This document shows positions 40,692-51,822 of a stretch of 64,000 nucleotides of DNA, one piece after another. The notes beneath the pieces are model-generated. The model made no database searches and was not told the origin of the DNA. It worked only from the letters and a program-made list of their open reading frames with translations. Within the stretch, counting starts at the first letter, position 1. Each line of letters starts with the position of its first letter. The translations under genes and the position numbers were made by a program. The DNA is taken from NCBI GenBank assembly GCA_009829735.1, contig CM020619.1, positions 33,768,283-33,832,282 on the forward strand, written 5' to 3'. The DNA is from Pyropia yezoensis (Eukaryota; Rhodophyta; Bangiophyceae; Bangiales; Bangiaceae).

Positions 40692-41576
40692 CCTTACGGT
40701 GAGGGTGTTACTGCATCCACTCGGGTTCTCAACTCCGAGGTGCAGATGTGCCGGAAGTGCCCAAGGCTCTTCCCCGAGTTGGGGGAGGTCGTCCCTCCCG
40801 GGGAGCGTCCGTCCCATACGGGAGGGGGCTCCTCCCTCTGGGGATCCGACCGGACCCCGTGTGACCCAGCCCGGCCGCCAGGGGCAGGAGCTCCTCGCGC
40901 TGGCGCGGGAGCCACCACCGGGCAGCCTGCGGCGACCTCGGCCTGGAAAGGCCGGGGTAGGGCTTCCTCCCGGGGTTCTTCCGGTCGAGGCCGAGCTGGC
41001 CTTGATGCGGGTTATGGGGGTAACCGTCTGGTTGCCCCCCCGAGGGTCCCACCCTTTCGGTGGAACCCCGAACTTCGTCTGGAGGTGGGGGGCACTATGT
41101 CCCCCCAACTTTTGTTCGGGATGAGGGCCTCCTTTGGGGAGGACCTCCCGGCCGAGTTCACCTTTGCCACCCAGTCAGTATTGACTATGGCACTATTCCG
41201 AGCCTATACAGGCTTGGCCAACGACATGGCTGGCGTGTTGGCGGGTGCCTCTCCTCCCCAACGCCAGGCCGCTCTAGCGGACCTGTCGGCGGAGAATCTC
41301 ACGACGCGTATGCGTCGTGAGTTGGGGGTCGCGACTTCTGAGACGCGGGCCCTTGTGGACATGCAAGCCCTCCACACCCAGGCACCACGGGGTCGGGCTT
41401 CGTCACCGGCCACTCCTTATGGAAACGCCGCGGGAGCCGCATATGGTTGGGCCCCCGCGTCAGCGGGGGGCCGCTCTTCGGGTACCGACCGTGGGGAGGA
41501 GTCCCAGGCAGGTCCGTACCGTTCCCCCGGGTATGGGGCCTACCCCCCTTTATCCCCCCATTATCGGAGGTATTGA
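40692..41576 (+). pseudogene. antisense ORF of element B, 3' part
   Basis: 294 codons plus stop continuing the frame of 27363-28352. It begins PYGEGVTASTRV, has a Pro/Gly/Arg-rich middle, then a folded-looking end: SPQLLFGMRASFGEDLPAEF, a helical stretch around VLTMALFRAYTGLANDMAGV, QRQAALADLSAENLTTRMRR and a Gly/Pro/Tyr-rich tail. It ends 164 bases from the convergent chromodomain end of B pol. The helical C-terminus occupies the same position as that of the element A antisense ORF, though similarity there is weak. Confidence 0.7.
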
Positions 41577-41740
41577 GGGTTGTACTCCCCGGCTTGAGCC
41601 GGGGTGCTTTGTTTCTTTTCAATAGGAGTTTACCCCGAGGGGCAACGTTTGCGTAGGTCCGCGTGAGGACTTGTAAAGACGACTTCCATCTGAGTAAAAG
41701 CTTTTGCCCCTTACTTCTTAGTGCCGTTGCATAAAAGAAG

Positions 41741-44700
41741 ATGCCACTCGGGGACACCCGGATTTTAAGCTTCCTTCTTCTGCAATATTTTCGCACGGCC
41801 TCAGCCGGCAAACCCGTGGCTAGCCGCCAGGTATTATCCTGGGGGCCATAGCCGAACCAGCGTATGCGTAATTCAAGCGCGCCCTCCGCATTAAAGCGGT
41901 GGTCCACAAACTTCTCGAACACGTACTCTTTGCCATCCCCTGTACTCGAGGAGGGCTGAGCCACTTTAAAGTTGGCTCGTGTTGCCTCGGCACGTGCCCA
42001 GGCAGGATGGCCTGCTTGGGGTGCCGGGGCACGAGTGGCATGGTCACTCGTAACCGTTCGGATCCCTGAAGGGGTCTCCACAGTGAAACGTCGCCCATCG
42101 GTCCTCAAGACCATGTAGGGGCCCACGCTCTTATGAGCGAGCTTAGACCGCTTACGGGCATGGGAGGCCAGGAAAACCCAGTCTCCCTCCCGTAGGTCCT
42201 TATTCTTCTCCGCGACAGTGGCGTCAAAGTTTTTCTTATACGCCTCCTGCGCCTTGGCCAGGTGCTTACGCACCTGGGGGATAATGCTCTTCAGGTCTTC
42301 CACAAACCGTAAGGCTGCGGTCTAGGAGTCCTCGTCCTCGCCTTCCCCCAATTCCTCCTTCTCCTTAAGGGGACGGAGCTTCGGGAAGGCGCTCGACCCC
42401 CATTGTTTGGAGCCGCCTTGGGCTCACAAACATGAGGGGGGCCTGCCCAGTGCTAGAATGCACTTGAGTGTTATAGGCCGTTGTGAGGAGTGAGACATAA
42501 CGGTCACACTCCTTCGGGTGCTCCGCGGTATAAACCCGGAGCTGCCTCATAATAGTGCGATTATATCGCTCCACCTGCCCATTTGTTTGGGGGTGGTAAG
42601 GCGTCGTATACTTCGCCTCAATCCCTAGGAGTCCTAAGACCCCCTGGAAAAAGACGGAAGCAAACTGCGGACCGTTATCGGTCAGCGTTGAGTCGGGTAT
42701 GCCATAAGACGCTACCCAGACGTCAATAAAGGCCGAAGCCACTGCCACCGCGGTAATCTCCTTCATGGGGACCGCCCGGGTGAGCTTACTAAAACGGTCT
42801 ACCATAACAAGTATAAACCTGTTACCGTTTTCAGAAGCGGGTAAGGGTCCGAGAATATCCATCGCCAGGCTGGCGAAGGGCTCGTTGGCTGGGAATAGCT
42901 TGAGCGTAGACGTATGCCTACGCTCATCCAGCCTGTTCCGAGCACACCCCGTGCACTGGGAGACGTGTTTGTACACGTCTACAATCATGGTGGGCCAGTA
43001 GACCCCACGCCTCAGCGTGGCGTACATCCGGCGAGCCCCAGGATGGGCCGCCAATGGTGTTTCATGGTGGTACGTCATAAGACGCTCCTGTAGAGATGTG
43101 GGGATCACCATCTGAGTGGTGTCCAGAAAGAAGGACCTCCGGCATAGTATTCCTTCTTCGTTCTCGAAGAAGAAAGCCTTCCTGGCCCATTTTGGGTCAG
43201 GGGGAGGTACCGACTCCCATTCCTTCCGCCGTTCCAGGCAGAATGTGTCCTCAGCCTGAGCTTTTATAAGCTCCTCTACCGTAATAGGCCCCAAAGGGCG
43301 ATGCTTCTCGCTCCGCCTGGCCAAAGCCTGAGCAGACCTGGTCACCGTGGCGAGGACCGGAAGGTCCTCATCTATAGGAGCCTTGTCAGGCTCGTCCGCG
43401 GGCAAGCGTGACAAATCGTCGGCCACCTTATGGTCGGCCCCCGGTTTATACCGGAGTTTGTAGGTAAACTCAGACAGCCGAAGCCGCCAACGGTTAATCC
43501 GTATGTTTGGGCTATTTGTAGCCAGTACCGACAAAAGGGCACGGTGATCACAGCTTATTACAATCTCCTCCCCTTCAAGGTAGGATCGTAGGTGTGTCAC
43601 GGCCCATACGACACCGAGCGCTTCAATCTCGGTGACGTGATAATTTCTCTCGGCCGGATTCAACGGCCGGGATTAATACCCTACAGGGAGGTATTCCCCG
43701 TCGGGTTGCTGTTGTAATAAACAACAGCCGAGCTGCTCATAGCTCGCGTCCACGTCCACTATAGAGTGGCCGCCCATTCGAGATATCGCTAATACGGGAG
43801 GTGATAGAAGCATCCCCCGAAGCGTCTCGAAAGCGTTCCTCTCCACCTCTGTGGGGGGAGATAGCTTCGTAGGAAGCTTGGTACTCGTCAGCGCGGTTAG
43901 GGGCTTCGCTACTATGGCGAAGTCCCGTACGAAGCGCCGATAGACGCCGCACATCCCCAGAAAACTTTTCACTTGGGTTTGTGTACGAGGGTATTGCAAC
44001 CCTCGTTGCGCTCTCGTATTTTTCTCGTTAACGAGAACGCGGCCAGGTCTTATGACATGGCCGAGGTAGTCGACCTCCTCTTGAAAGAGGTGGCACTTGT
44101 TGGCCTTGAGGGAAACCCCATGGGCCTTGAGGAGGGAGAGCACCGTCTTAAGGTGCTCTAAATGATCCTCCGCCGACTTGGAAAAGACAATGACGTCATC
44201 CAAGTAGACGAGGCATATCTGCCACTTCACGCCTGCCAGGATCATGTCCATGGCACGCTGAAAGGTGGCTGGCGCATTGCACAACCCAAAAGGGAGGCGC
44301 TTGCACTGCCAAGTGCCAGAGTGGCACGTAAAGGCCGATAACGGCCGGTCCTCCTTGGCTACCGGTATTTGCCAGTAGCCAGCATTACAATCCAACGTCG
44401 AAAACACGTTGGCGTTCCCGAGTGAATCTAAGCACTCGTCCATACGCGGGATAGGATATGCATCCTTTACCGTCATCTCATTAAAACGACGGTAGTCGAT
44501 GCAAAATCGTTTACCGCCCCCAGGCTTGGGGACGATTACCACGGGGCTAGCCCATTCCCCGTGGGAGGGTTCTATAACCCCGAGCGAGTCCATTAATCGG
44601 ACTTGCTCCTCTTCCACTAGACGGGTCCTAGGACCAGACTTATAGGGATGTTGTCGGACGGGGGCCGCTCCTGGCTTAAGCCGGATACGGTGTACCGTCT

Positions 44701-45699
44701 CTTTGATCGTTCCGAGGGTGCCATCCCAGAGAGAATTATATCTCTCTAAAAGCGCCGTGAGCTTAGCTCGTAGGCCTTCGGGCACCTTCCCCAGGTCTAT
44801 GTCTGGGGCGAGGGACGATTCTTTCGGAGCCGGTTTCGGCTCCGGATCCTGCAACTCCTCGGTGGAAGCCTCTTGGCTGACGCCATCAAACACAGCAATG
44901 TGTCCTATGGCCATGCCGGCACGTAAACGTACCGGCCGCTTGGTCGGATTCATAACCTGTACCGTAGCAGGCTGGCCAGGCTTAAGCGTGGCGGGCCCCT
45001 CGGCCAGTTGCGCTCCATGAATGGAGTGCAATGTGCTCTTGCCACGGATGTATCCGTGGCCTTGAAAGTTACCACGCACTTGAACGTGCGCAATCGTACC
45101 CGGACGCATAAGCGTCTTCTGGGTAAGGACCAGGCGGGCGTTCCCCCCCGGGGACACGCACACACTGCCTCTCTGTTCGGCTTGCGGCGGGGGTTCTTCT
45201 GAACCCCCCGCAGGATGGGGACGGCCTCCCCCGATAAGAGGGTGACTGTCTGGTCCTCCGAGTTAATACTCTTAGTTTCGTGGTCCACGAATGTGTTCCC
45301 CAGGATAACAGGGACGCACATATTCGGAACCACGCCAAAGGATATGTCTGAGATTTGTTTTCCCACACAGACCCCCAGGGTGACGCTTCCCACTATGGGG
45401 AGCCATCCCCCGTTCACATCATAAAACCTCAAGGTTTCCAGGTCTCCCAGGGGTTCCATAAGGAACCCCCGAGGTAAGGCCTGCTTCCGGACGAGCGAAG
45501 GGCCACTCCCGGTATCGGGGATGGCCCTCGTCGCCCATTTATATCCCTTAGTAATAAAAAGCCGTACGGCTAATTGATAAGCCGTGGGTGGTGACACTAA
45601 TGCCACCATCCGAGCTGCTTGTTTAGCTTCGTCCTTCCCTTTAGGGCGGATCATCTTACTCTTCACCCCACGAGGACGGGGTAAGATGCGTTTCAACAT
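41741..45699 (-). pseudogene. pol: pol polyprotein of element B, broken
   Basis: Starts MLKRILPRPRG at 45699. Protease motif IPDTGSGPSLVRKQ. RT with FCIDYRRFNE, DCNAGYWQIPVA and YLDDVIVFS. RNase H begins IVDVDASYEQLGCCLLQ. Integrase has HHETPLAAHPGARRMY and CTGCARN, with DDE in AMDILGPLP, LTDNGPQFA and NGQVERYNR, then VGPYMVLRT and a chromodomain (EYVFEKFVDHRF, RIRWFGYGPQDNTWRLA, VRKYCRRRKL). Defects: TAA at 43673-43675 in place of the residue between PVGY and SRPLNP, and TAG at 42322-42324 in the integrase linker; both occur in the second assembled copy too. The frame change at the 7-C run 45143-45149 is absent from the second copy (8 C), so it is probably a sequencing error; another homopolymer length conflict lies near 42400-42425. 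Confidence 0.9.
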
Positions 45700-45746
45700 G
45701 ACATCCTCTTCCCCGGGGGAGGAAACATCCTCATCAGGCCTCCCCC

Positions 45747-47198
45747 TTAATCGTTTTTTGAGGAGGGGGTATCCTCAGATGAAGAGTCCTCTGACTCTTC
45801 AATATTCCCCTGGGGGCCAGGCCCCCCTTCAGGGGCGCCAGAAGGCCCCCCCTCAGTGACAACCGCTACGGGCTGTGCTGTCCCCGCCGTACCCCGCGGG
45901 GTACGGCCCTCAACCCGAGCGCGCTCCTTACGGGCTTTCTCAAACTTAGCCCGCGTCTCGACACTAAGGTCGGGACGGTGGCGCGTAAAATGCTCATGGC
46001 TATTACAAGCCAAGCAGGGGTAGCGATTTAAACGCTCCCTCCCCGCATCAGTGCCAACTTTGGCCTTCCCCCCGTACAACGAAGGTGCGGAGGATCCGCT
46101 GGGGGTAGTAGCCACCCCCGCTGCAATGCCTTTAGAGGCATTGCGCCGAGCCCGACGCTCCGCGGCGTCTGCGGACCATTTGGCCCGCAGCTCCTCATTG
46201 CGCCGGCGACATATGTCGCCTTTGCGTTGAGCATAGCGTACCAACGCCTCTATGGGCGTGTCTGGTGTATTAAATTCACGGACATCAGTCCGTACCTCCC
46301 ACCATACCCCTTGCATAAAGCGGCCCTTAAGTTGGCTCGCAGTATGAATATACCCGCAGAGCGCATTTGCGTCGCGGACGCGCCGGTAAAAGGCGGTCTC
46401 CGTTTCATCCTCCTCTTGGGCAACGTTATTAAACCCTGCCACTTGGGATGATATAATTTCCTCGTCCGCATAACTGCGGAGGAGCCAGTTAACCAGCTCC
46501 AGATACGAAGTGACCTCTCCCGCTCGTCCCCCCGCCTTAGAGGGGATAAGGGAGAGGAGCTCCTTCTTGAGTTCCCCTTTGGTAAACTCCGGAAGGAGGT
46601 ACATAGCCCGACCTTCTGAGAGGTCGTTGTCATCGCTAGCCTTACGAAAGCGATTTAGGAATTCGAACACCCCTAGAGGGGGGGTCCCGTCCCAAAGGGC
46701 GTCACGCCCAAACGTGAGGGATATCTCTTTGCGCTTCCGGCCTAAGCCGTGAGCCATCTCTTCATCATAGCGTACGCCCTTATTGGCGAGTGCATAAGCC
46801 TCGCAATCCAGGATACCTTTAAAGGTATCATCATCGGGTATTATCTTGAGAGGGATAACCCGCTCCGGTTCCCTGTCACCTCCGGGGGATAGCACACGGG
46901 CCACCCGGCGGTGGGTCGAAGCGCTTAAGCGCCTTGCCCCACGCCTCTCAGGATCAACATCACATGCCTCTGAAGAGGAAGATGTCTGCGAATAACCATG
47001 GGGTCGGCGGCGAGTCCGCCGACCAGATCGAGAGATTGAACCCTCGACCTTATCGAGTCGAGCAGAAATTGGTGACACTACCTCAGTCAACATCTGGCGG
47101 AAAGCCGCCAGAGGAACGGTTCCCATAGCCGTGGGGGACGACCCCCCCACAGCGGGTACGCCCCCCAAAGGGGCGCCTCTAAAATTATCCGTATCCAT
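45747..47198 (-). CDS. gag: gag polyprotein of element B
   Basis: 483 residues from ATG 47198 (MDTDNFRGAP). The capsid includes FKGILDCEAYAL, FGRDALWDGTPPLGVFEFLN, FTKGELKKELLSLIPSK, SYLELVNWLLRSYADEE, AFYRRVRDANALCGY and VRYAQRKGDICRRR. The knuckle is CLACNSHEHFTRH, a C-x2-C-x4-H-x3-H variant of CCHC. The acidic tail is ESEDSSSEDTPSSKND. It may originally have begun at 47549 (see next entry). Confidence 0.92.
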   Translation of the reverse strand: MDTDNFRGAPLGGVPAVGGSSPTAMGTVPLAAFRQMLTEVVSPISARLDKVEGSISRSGRRTRRRPHGYSQTSSSSEACDVDPERRGARRLSASTHRRVARVLSPGGDREPERVIPLKIIPDDDTFKGILDCEAYALANKGVRYDEEMAHGLGRKRKEISLTFGRDALWDGTPPLGVFEFLNRFRKASDDNDLSEGRAMYLLPEFTKGELKKELLSLIPSKAGGRAGEVTSYLELVNWLLRSYADEEIISSQVAGFNNVAQEEDETETAFYRRVRDANALCGYIHTASQLKGRFMQGVWWEVRTDVREFNTPDTPIEALVRYAQRKGDICRRRNEELRAKWSADAAERRARRNASKGIAAGVATTPSGSSAPSLYGGKAKVGTDAGRERLNRYPCLACNSHEHFTRHRPDLSVETRAKFEKARKERARVEGRTPRGTAGTAQPVAVVTEGGPSGAPEGGPGPQGNIEESEDSSSEDTPSSKND

Positions 47199-47246
47199 AC
47201 GGTCCTGGGTGGGCGATGCAAACGTACCCCCACCCGTGGGTGAGGC

Positions 47247-47549
47247 TTAGGCCCCCCACTCACGGGAGGTAAAGGTAGAGCGGTCGCCGAAGCCGTGGGC
47301 TGCCTCCCCATCAGGGGTCGCGCCTGGAGTGGCTTGTACCAGGCCGGGAGCCTCACCGGCGCCTGGCACTCCACCCGGAGGCAGGTCCAAACGGGACAAA
47401 TTCGTGCGTTCCCGCTGAGCGGCCGACTCAACACCAGGGTTGGTCTGTGAGGCGGCACCGGGAGCTTCGCCGGTGCCTGCTGTCACGTTTGACGTTTCCA
47501 CAGGTGTAGGACCTCCTCCTTGAGGAGAGGCAGAAGTATCAGACTGCAT
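47247..47549 (-). pseudogene. probable N-terminal extension of element B gag, closed by TAA
   Basis: 100 codons MQSDTSASPQGGG to TFTSREWGA in exactly the same frame as gag, 48 bases upstream of its ATG. The Ser/Thr/Gly/Pro-rich composition equals the gag N-terminus of element C. TAA at 47247-47249 separates them. It is either a nonsense mutation in a longer gag or a deliberate upstream ORF. The same stop appears in the second assembled copy. Confidence 0.6.
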
Positions 47550-47675
47550 CTTAACCCACCTGTAAAGGCAAGAAAGAAAAGGTACCAGGGGTCACAACCC
47601 AACCACAGAGCACACGACCAAGAAACCACCCAACAAAAGGAGAGGAGACTCCACCAGAAGGCGAAGCGAATCCCC

Positions 47676-47693
47676 TCCCCTGCTGCTCCACCA
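47676..47693 (-). other. primer-binding site of element B
   Basis: tcccctgctgctccacca, two bases from the LTR terminus, identical to that of A and C. Confidence 0.9.
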
Positions 47694-47695
47694 AA

Positions 47696-48335
47696 TGTGG
47701 TGGTTGTCTGGGCGTAAGCCCACACCAACGGGGTACCTTATCCTCCTGAAGGAGATGGTGGGGAACCCGGGGTATAAACCCTGGAGTCAGAACCGCCGGA
47801 ACGTAAAGCTCCACGCAAAGGTGGAAGCGTCCGGGACGGGGAACACGAGGGTAACGCAAGGTTTATTTTTTGTGAGGGGGAAGCAACGGGCACAGCCCCA
47901 CGCGCAGATATCCCTCTTTGGCCCGCCGGTCCAGGGCCCGCTGTGGGACCCCGGAGTGCGGGCCAACACTCCCTACACTAAACACCCAATCAAAACACGC
48001 AGAACCCTCCAACACATCTCTCCACGCAAAACACGCTCAGTGGTGGGATCTCATTAAATCTCGGCCAGATTGGGGAGGAAGTAGCCCGCCCTAGGTAGCT
48101 TCCCTTCACTGGCCAGAAGGCCAATTCCAATCGGGTGGGCGTAATCGCTCTGCCCGATATTATCTTATCTCCCCCCCCCATTCATAGGGGGATCCAGCGA
48201 GGATGACGTGGCGTGCCCCTCCCGAGGGAGGAGCGACCCCCTCCTGCCCCCGATTGGTCAGGGGCAGAGGTCGCCACGATCCGCTCCCCCTGAAGGGGGA
48301 TGCCCCTAGTCCGAGGGGTGCGGTAAACCCCCACA
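47696..48335 (-). repeat. 5' LTR of element B
   Basis: 640 bp, TGTGGTGG to CCCCACA, about 98.5% identical by eye to 25768-26408. TATAAACCCT on the plus strand at 47773-47782. Confidence 0.96.
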
Positions 48336-48340
48336 GTGAT
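48336..48340. repeat. target-site duplication of element B, right copy
   Basis: GTGAT, identical to 25763-25767. Confidence 0.95.
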
Positions 48341-50880
48341 CACTGACGTGTCACGCCATACAGCCATGCAAAGAGCGACGAATGCGCTTCAAAAGCCGGT
48401 CGATTGACAGCGTGCACTCGATACACGCAACACGCCAGGCAGCCAAGTTCCACATTTTTCAAAAAGAATGAAAAACAGTGGAACGTCGCTATGTGCGTCG
48501 GTGCCCAATCGTATACCGCCCGTTGACGCCGTTCTACGCATAACCATCCGAATCGGCTGGGGCACCAGGTTTGTAAATGGGCACTCCACTCACAGGCCGC
48601 CACGTGCCATACGTGGCATCCTAGAATGAATATTTGGGGGGTTGGGATGGACGTGCTTAAAGGTATATCCCATACAATAACGCCTGTGACAAATGGCCCC
48701 TGGCACTAAGCGTCTTCAGCCGATGACCTTGAAACTTGGTGAGTGGCTTCAGGGTGGTCGTTTTGTTTGCCCCAGTGCAAAAAAACCAGGGCGAGAACGG
48801 GCCAGATTTGTCTGGGTAGCGCTTGTTGGACGGGACGGAGAAGCGCAGGCGGAACTGCTCTGGATCAAAAACGACTTCTGATGTATCGGGACGAAGAAAA
48901 TGCAATTTATGAGCGACACTGTCATGAAAGCTCGGGTGCGCCATCGCGCCAGATATTTGCATGGAAGATCACTATGGATCGCACACGCGACCCTTCTCAG
49001 GGCACGCCCAACCACAGGCGCATTGCGCAACATGGGGTAGTGTCGGGGGTGCACCACGCCCTTCCCTGGGACAGCCGGATCTGGCCCCGGCTATGAGAAG
49101 GGATATATGCAGATTCTACTGTTGTTTCTGGTCTCTCAGCTGGTGTGTGAGTGTCGCAGACAGAGCTAAGACGAGCCCCAGAGCACATGCTACAGCACTG
49201 ATAGGGGAGCCTGCGCACTCTGATATACACACATGGATACAGAGGTACAGCTTGGACAGCGCCAGTGCACAGTCTCTTGCCTTCTTCAAACGAGGAGGGG
49301 GGATCTCCCAAAAACGTGTGCTACTCCCAGCGTAGAAAACAGGTGCTCTCTTAAGCGACAAGCCGTGAAAATCCGTCACTGTTCTTGAACTGAAAACACA
49401 AAGGTTGTGTCGGAGAAGCTGTCCTGGTGCGTGGTTTGCAGTATATAGGTGGCTACTGGCGGGGACCTTGGGGGGAGCGACGGGTCCGTGCGTACGACGA
49501 ATGGCGCACGGCTGACGCCACCATATGGACTATAAATGTGTTTTCTCTGGAAAAAGCATATAAGCGTGGAGCACATGATGTACTGAGCACAACGGTGCGC
49601 AGTATGTAGCAATAGGATGCGTTTCGTCCATGTTGAGAACGTCCCATGTGCTTCCGTGTGGGCCCTGGGGCAGTGAACCAAAACGAACATTTATCACCCA
49701 ATTCATTTTGGACACATACCACCCTGACTCATGGTTAAATATAGTGGCCGGGCTCCACTACGGTCACCCGTGCGGCAATGGAGAGTGCGTCCTCGCCCGA
49801 CATGACAATAGCCGTCCGAACCCCAGGAAGGGCGGGGACTGCTGAAAAGAGGCTGGGTCAGGGGTGGGGGGGAGTCGGTCGGTGAGCGCTTTGCGGAACT
49901 GGTCGGGGTTTCCCTCGAGGCGGCGCCGTGGGACCCGACCCAACATCCGTCGACGCCGCTGCCGCAGCCGCTCCCACCGCCGCCGCCGCCGTCAATGCGC
50001 GGTGCGTACCCGTCGTCGCGCGTGGCCGATAGAGCGGAGCGATTTTTTTTTCCGATAGGGGATGCGACCGGCCAAACTCCCCCCCCGTCCGGCGACGATC
50101 GAAGGGGAGGACTGAGCCCCCTCGGGGGTAGGGAGGGCGCAGCGCGGGCTGTACGATGCCGTGAGTGCGGGCGTGCCGGGTTGGCGATACGTCTGACGCC
50201 TTGTGGCGGAGACTCTGCAGAGGGGGGGTCCGGTGCGGCAGGTGGTGCTCCGCCGCCCGCGTCACGCCACCGCCCGCACCAAAACGGAAGACATGCAGGG
50301 CCCCCTCCCTACGGCGCAAGTGGTTATTCCAAACGAAAGCAGCCCGGCGCCATCAGACTGGCGCCAGCGGGCACGCGGAGGTGCGCGGGCCCAGGCCGTC
50401 TGAGAGATGTAGACTTCGTGTTGACGTTGAGTGGATGAGGTTTGCTCGGGCGTAGCGCATCAGCCAGGCCTGCTCTGCTTTGTAAAACTCCGTTGGCACG
50501 GCAGAGACGGGAGCTCGTGGGCGGGGTTGAAGGGGGGCACGGCTGCGGGGCTTTGCGGGTTGAGCTTGGGGGCCATTCAGCCGTTTATGGTGCGCGAGGA
50601 CAGCCCTCACCCCCCGCAGTGACGCCCAGGGACTTGGCACGCGGTGGAACTGCGCTCCCCCCGGCGGCGACCCACTCAGAACACCCGACCCGTCCCTCCA
50701 CGAGACACGAAGCAGCCCGTGGTCGCGCCGTCGCAATCCCGTCGACGCTTGGGCGCACGCCTGAGCGGCAGCGGCTGCGCGCCAAAGTGGCCCACGCCCG
50801 CTGAGCCGCTGCTCCGCTCCGACTCGACCTCCGCTGTCGCCCCCCCCCCACCCCCCACTCTGCCGTTTGGCCAAGCGCCC
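48341..50880. other. gene-free flank between element B and the methyltransferase gene
   Basis: AT-richer than most of the window to about 49850, then GC-rich. TATA-like TATATA at 49441-49446 and TATAAAT at 49530-49536. Short frames on both strands have no recognised homology. Repeated at 58924-61458. Confidence 0.5.
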
Positions 50881-51822
50881 TCAAAGCTTCCAGTCCAGCT
50901 TCAAGAACGCATACTCGACGAGCGTCCCAGCCTTGATCAGGTTGGGCTCCTTGTGGGTGATGACCCAGCCCGCCTCTTCCAGGGCGTCAAACAGCTCCCG
51001 CGCCTTGTCATACTTGCCCGACCGGTACGGGCCGTGGATCTCAATCAGCAGCTGCCGCACGCCGTCCATGTCGCCGTTGCGGAGCCACGGGAGGAGCGCC
51101 TCGTACTCGGCGCCCTCAATGTCCACCTTGAGGATCTCGAGCGACACCCGCCGGTTGGACGGCTCGTGGCCCAGCTCCTTGCGGATGCTCCCAAGCCCCC
51201 GCAGGGGCGTGCCCGGCTGGTCCTCTGCGGCCATTCCGTACGGCAAAAAACGTCACATAGGACGGGACCACCTGAGCGCCCGCGTCTCCCACCGTGTGGT
51301 CAAACGTGAAGACTTTGCAGTCTGGCAGCTCTTGGTGCAGGGCCTTCTCAAAGCCGACCCGACGGCCAGACCCGACCGAGTAGATGACACACTCGCGACC
51401 TGCCAACGCAGAGGAAATAGACGTCGGGTCGCAAACCCACTTGCCGCCGTCGCCGGCGTTGCCCAGCCGCTGCTCAAAGGCGCACGAAAAGTTGGGCTCG
51501 TAGTTAGACTGCCACCAGGTGCCCACATCATCACTCTTGTCCGAAGCCGGAATCGTCTGCTGCTTGGCCTGTAGCGCGTAGATGTTCTTGCGGAGGGCCC
51601 ACGCGGCGGGGGACTCACAAAAGAAGCCGCCCGACTCGGTCCACGACTCACCGCAGTGAGCCGCGTCTCGGGGGGTGGCGGCGGCGGTCGCTTGCCCCTG
51701 CAGTGACGACGACATCATGGACGCAACGGGGGCGGTCACCGCTGCAAACCCCCCATTATCTCCCTGCGTGCGGCTCCACGCAACAAACAGGAGCGCCGCA
51801 GCAATGGCGGCCGCCGCCGCGC
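50881..51822 (-). pseudogene. METTL24-like methyltransferase, copy truncated by the gap
   Basis: Same gene as 61459-62448 with one extra A in the run 51245-51250 that shifts the frame. The first ~15 codons are lost at the N run. Almost certainly an assembly duplicate and not a second gene. Confidence 0.85.

Larger units (their letters stand above)
25768..48335 (-). mobile_element. Ty3/gypsy chromodomain element B, interrupted by nested element A
   Basis: Minus-strand LTR retrotransposon bounded by 5 bp GTGAT duplications. The 3' LTR is 25768-26408 and the 5' LTR 47696-48335. Without the nested element and its duplicated CCCTC it is about 10.2 kb. Order on the minus strand: LTR, PBS, gag, protease, reverse transcriptase, RNase H, integrase, chromodomain, then on the plus strand an extra ORF (27363-28352 plus 40692-41576), then the 3' LTR. 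The LTRs differ at roughly nine or ten positions by eye (about 98.5% identity). Nonsense codons in gag and pol, present in both assembled copies, show it is no longer autonomous. Confidence 0.93.
41734..51820. repeat. first copy of ~10 kb direct repeat (end of left contig)
   Basis: Matches 52323-62397 from within element B to within the methyltransferase gene, ending where the N run begins. Differences are almost entirely one-base homopolymer length changes. Confidence 0.95.

Noticed and set aside
41299-41740. C-terminal extension of B pol past the chromodomain
   Set aside because: The open frame overlaps the antisense ORF and becomes Lys/Arg/Leu-rich without motif. It is more likely a shadow of the plus-strand gene.
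48743-49096. Plus-strand frames in the flank right of element B as genes
   Set aside because: About 100 codons, several overlapping frames on both strands, and no recognised motif or plausible start context.
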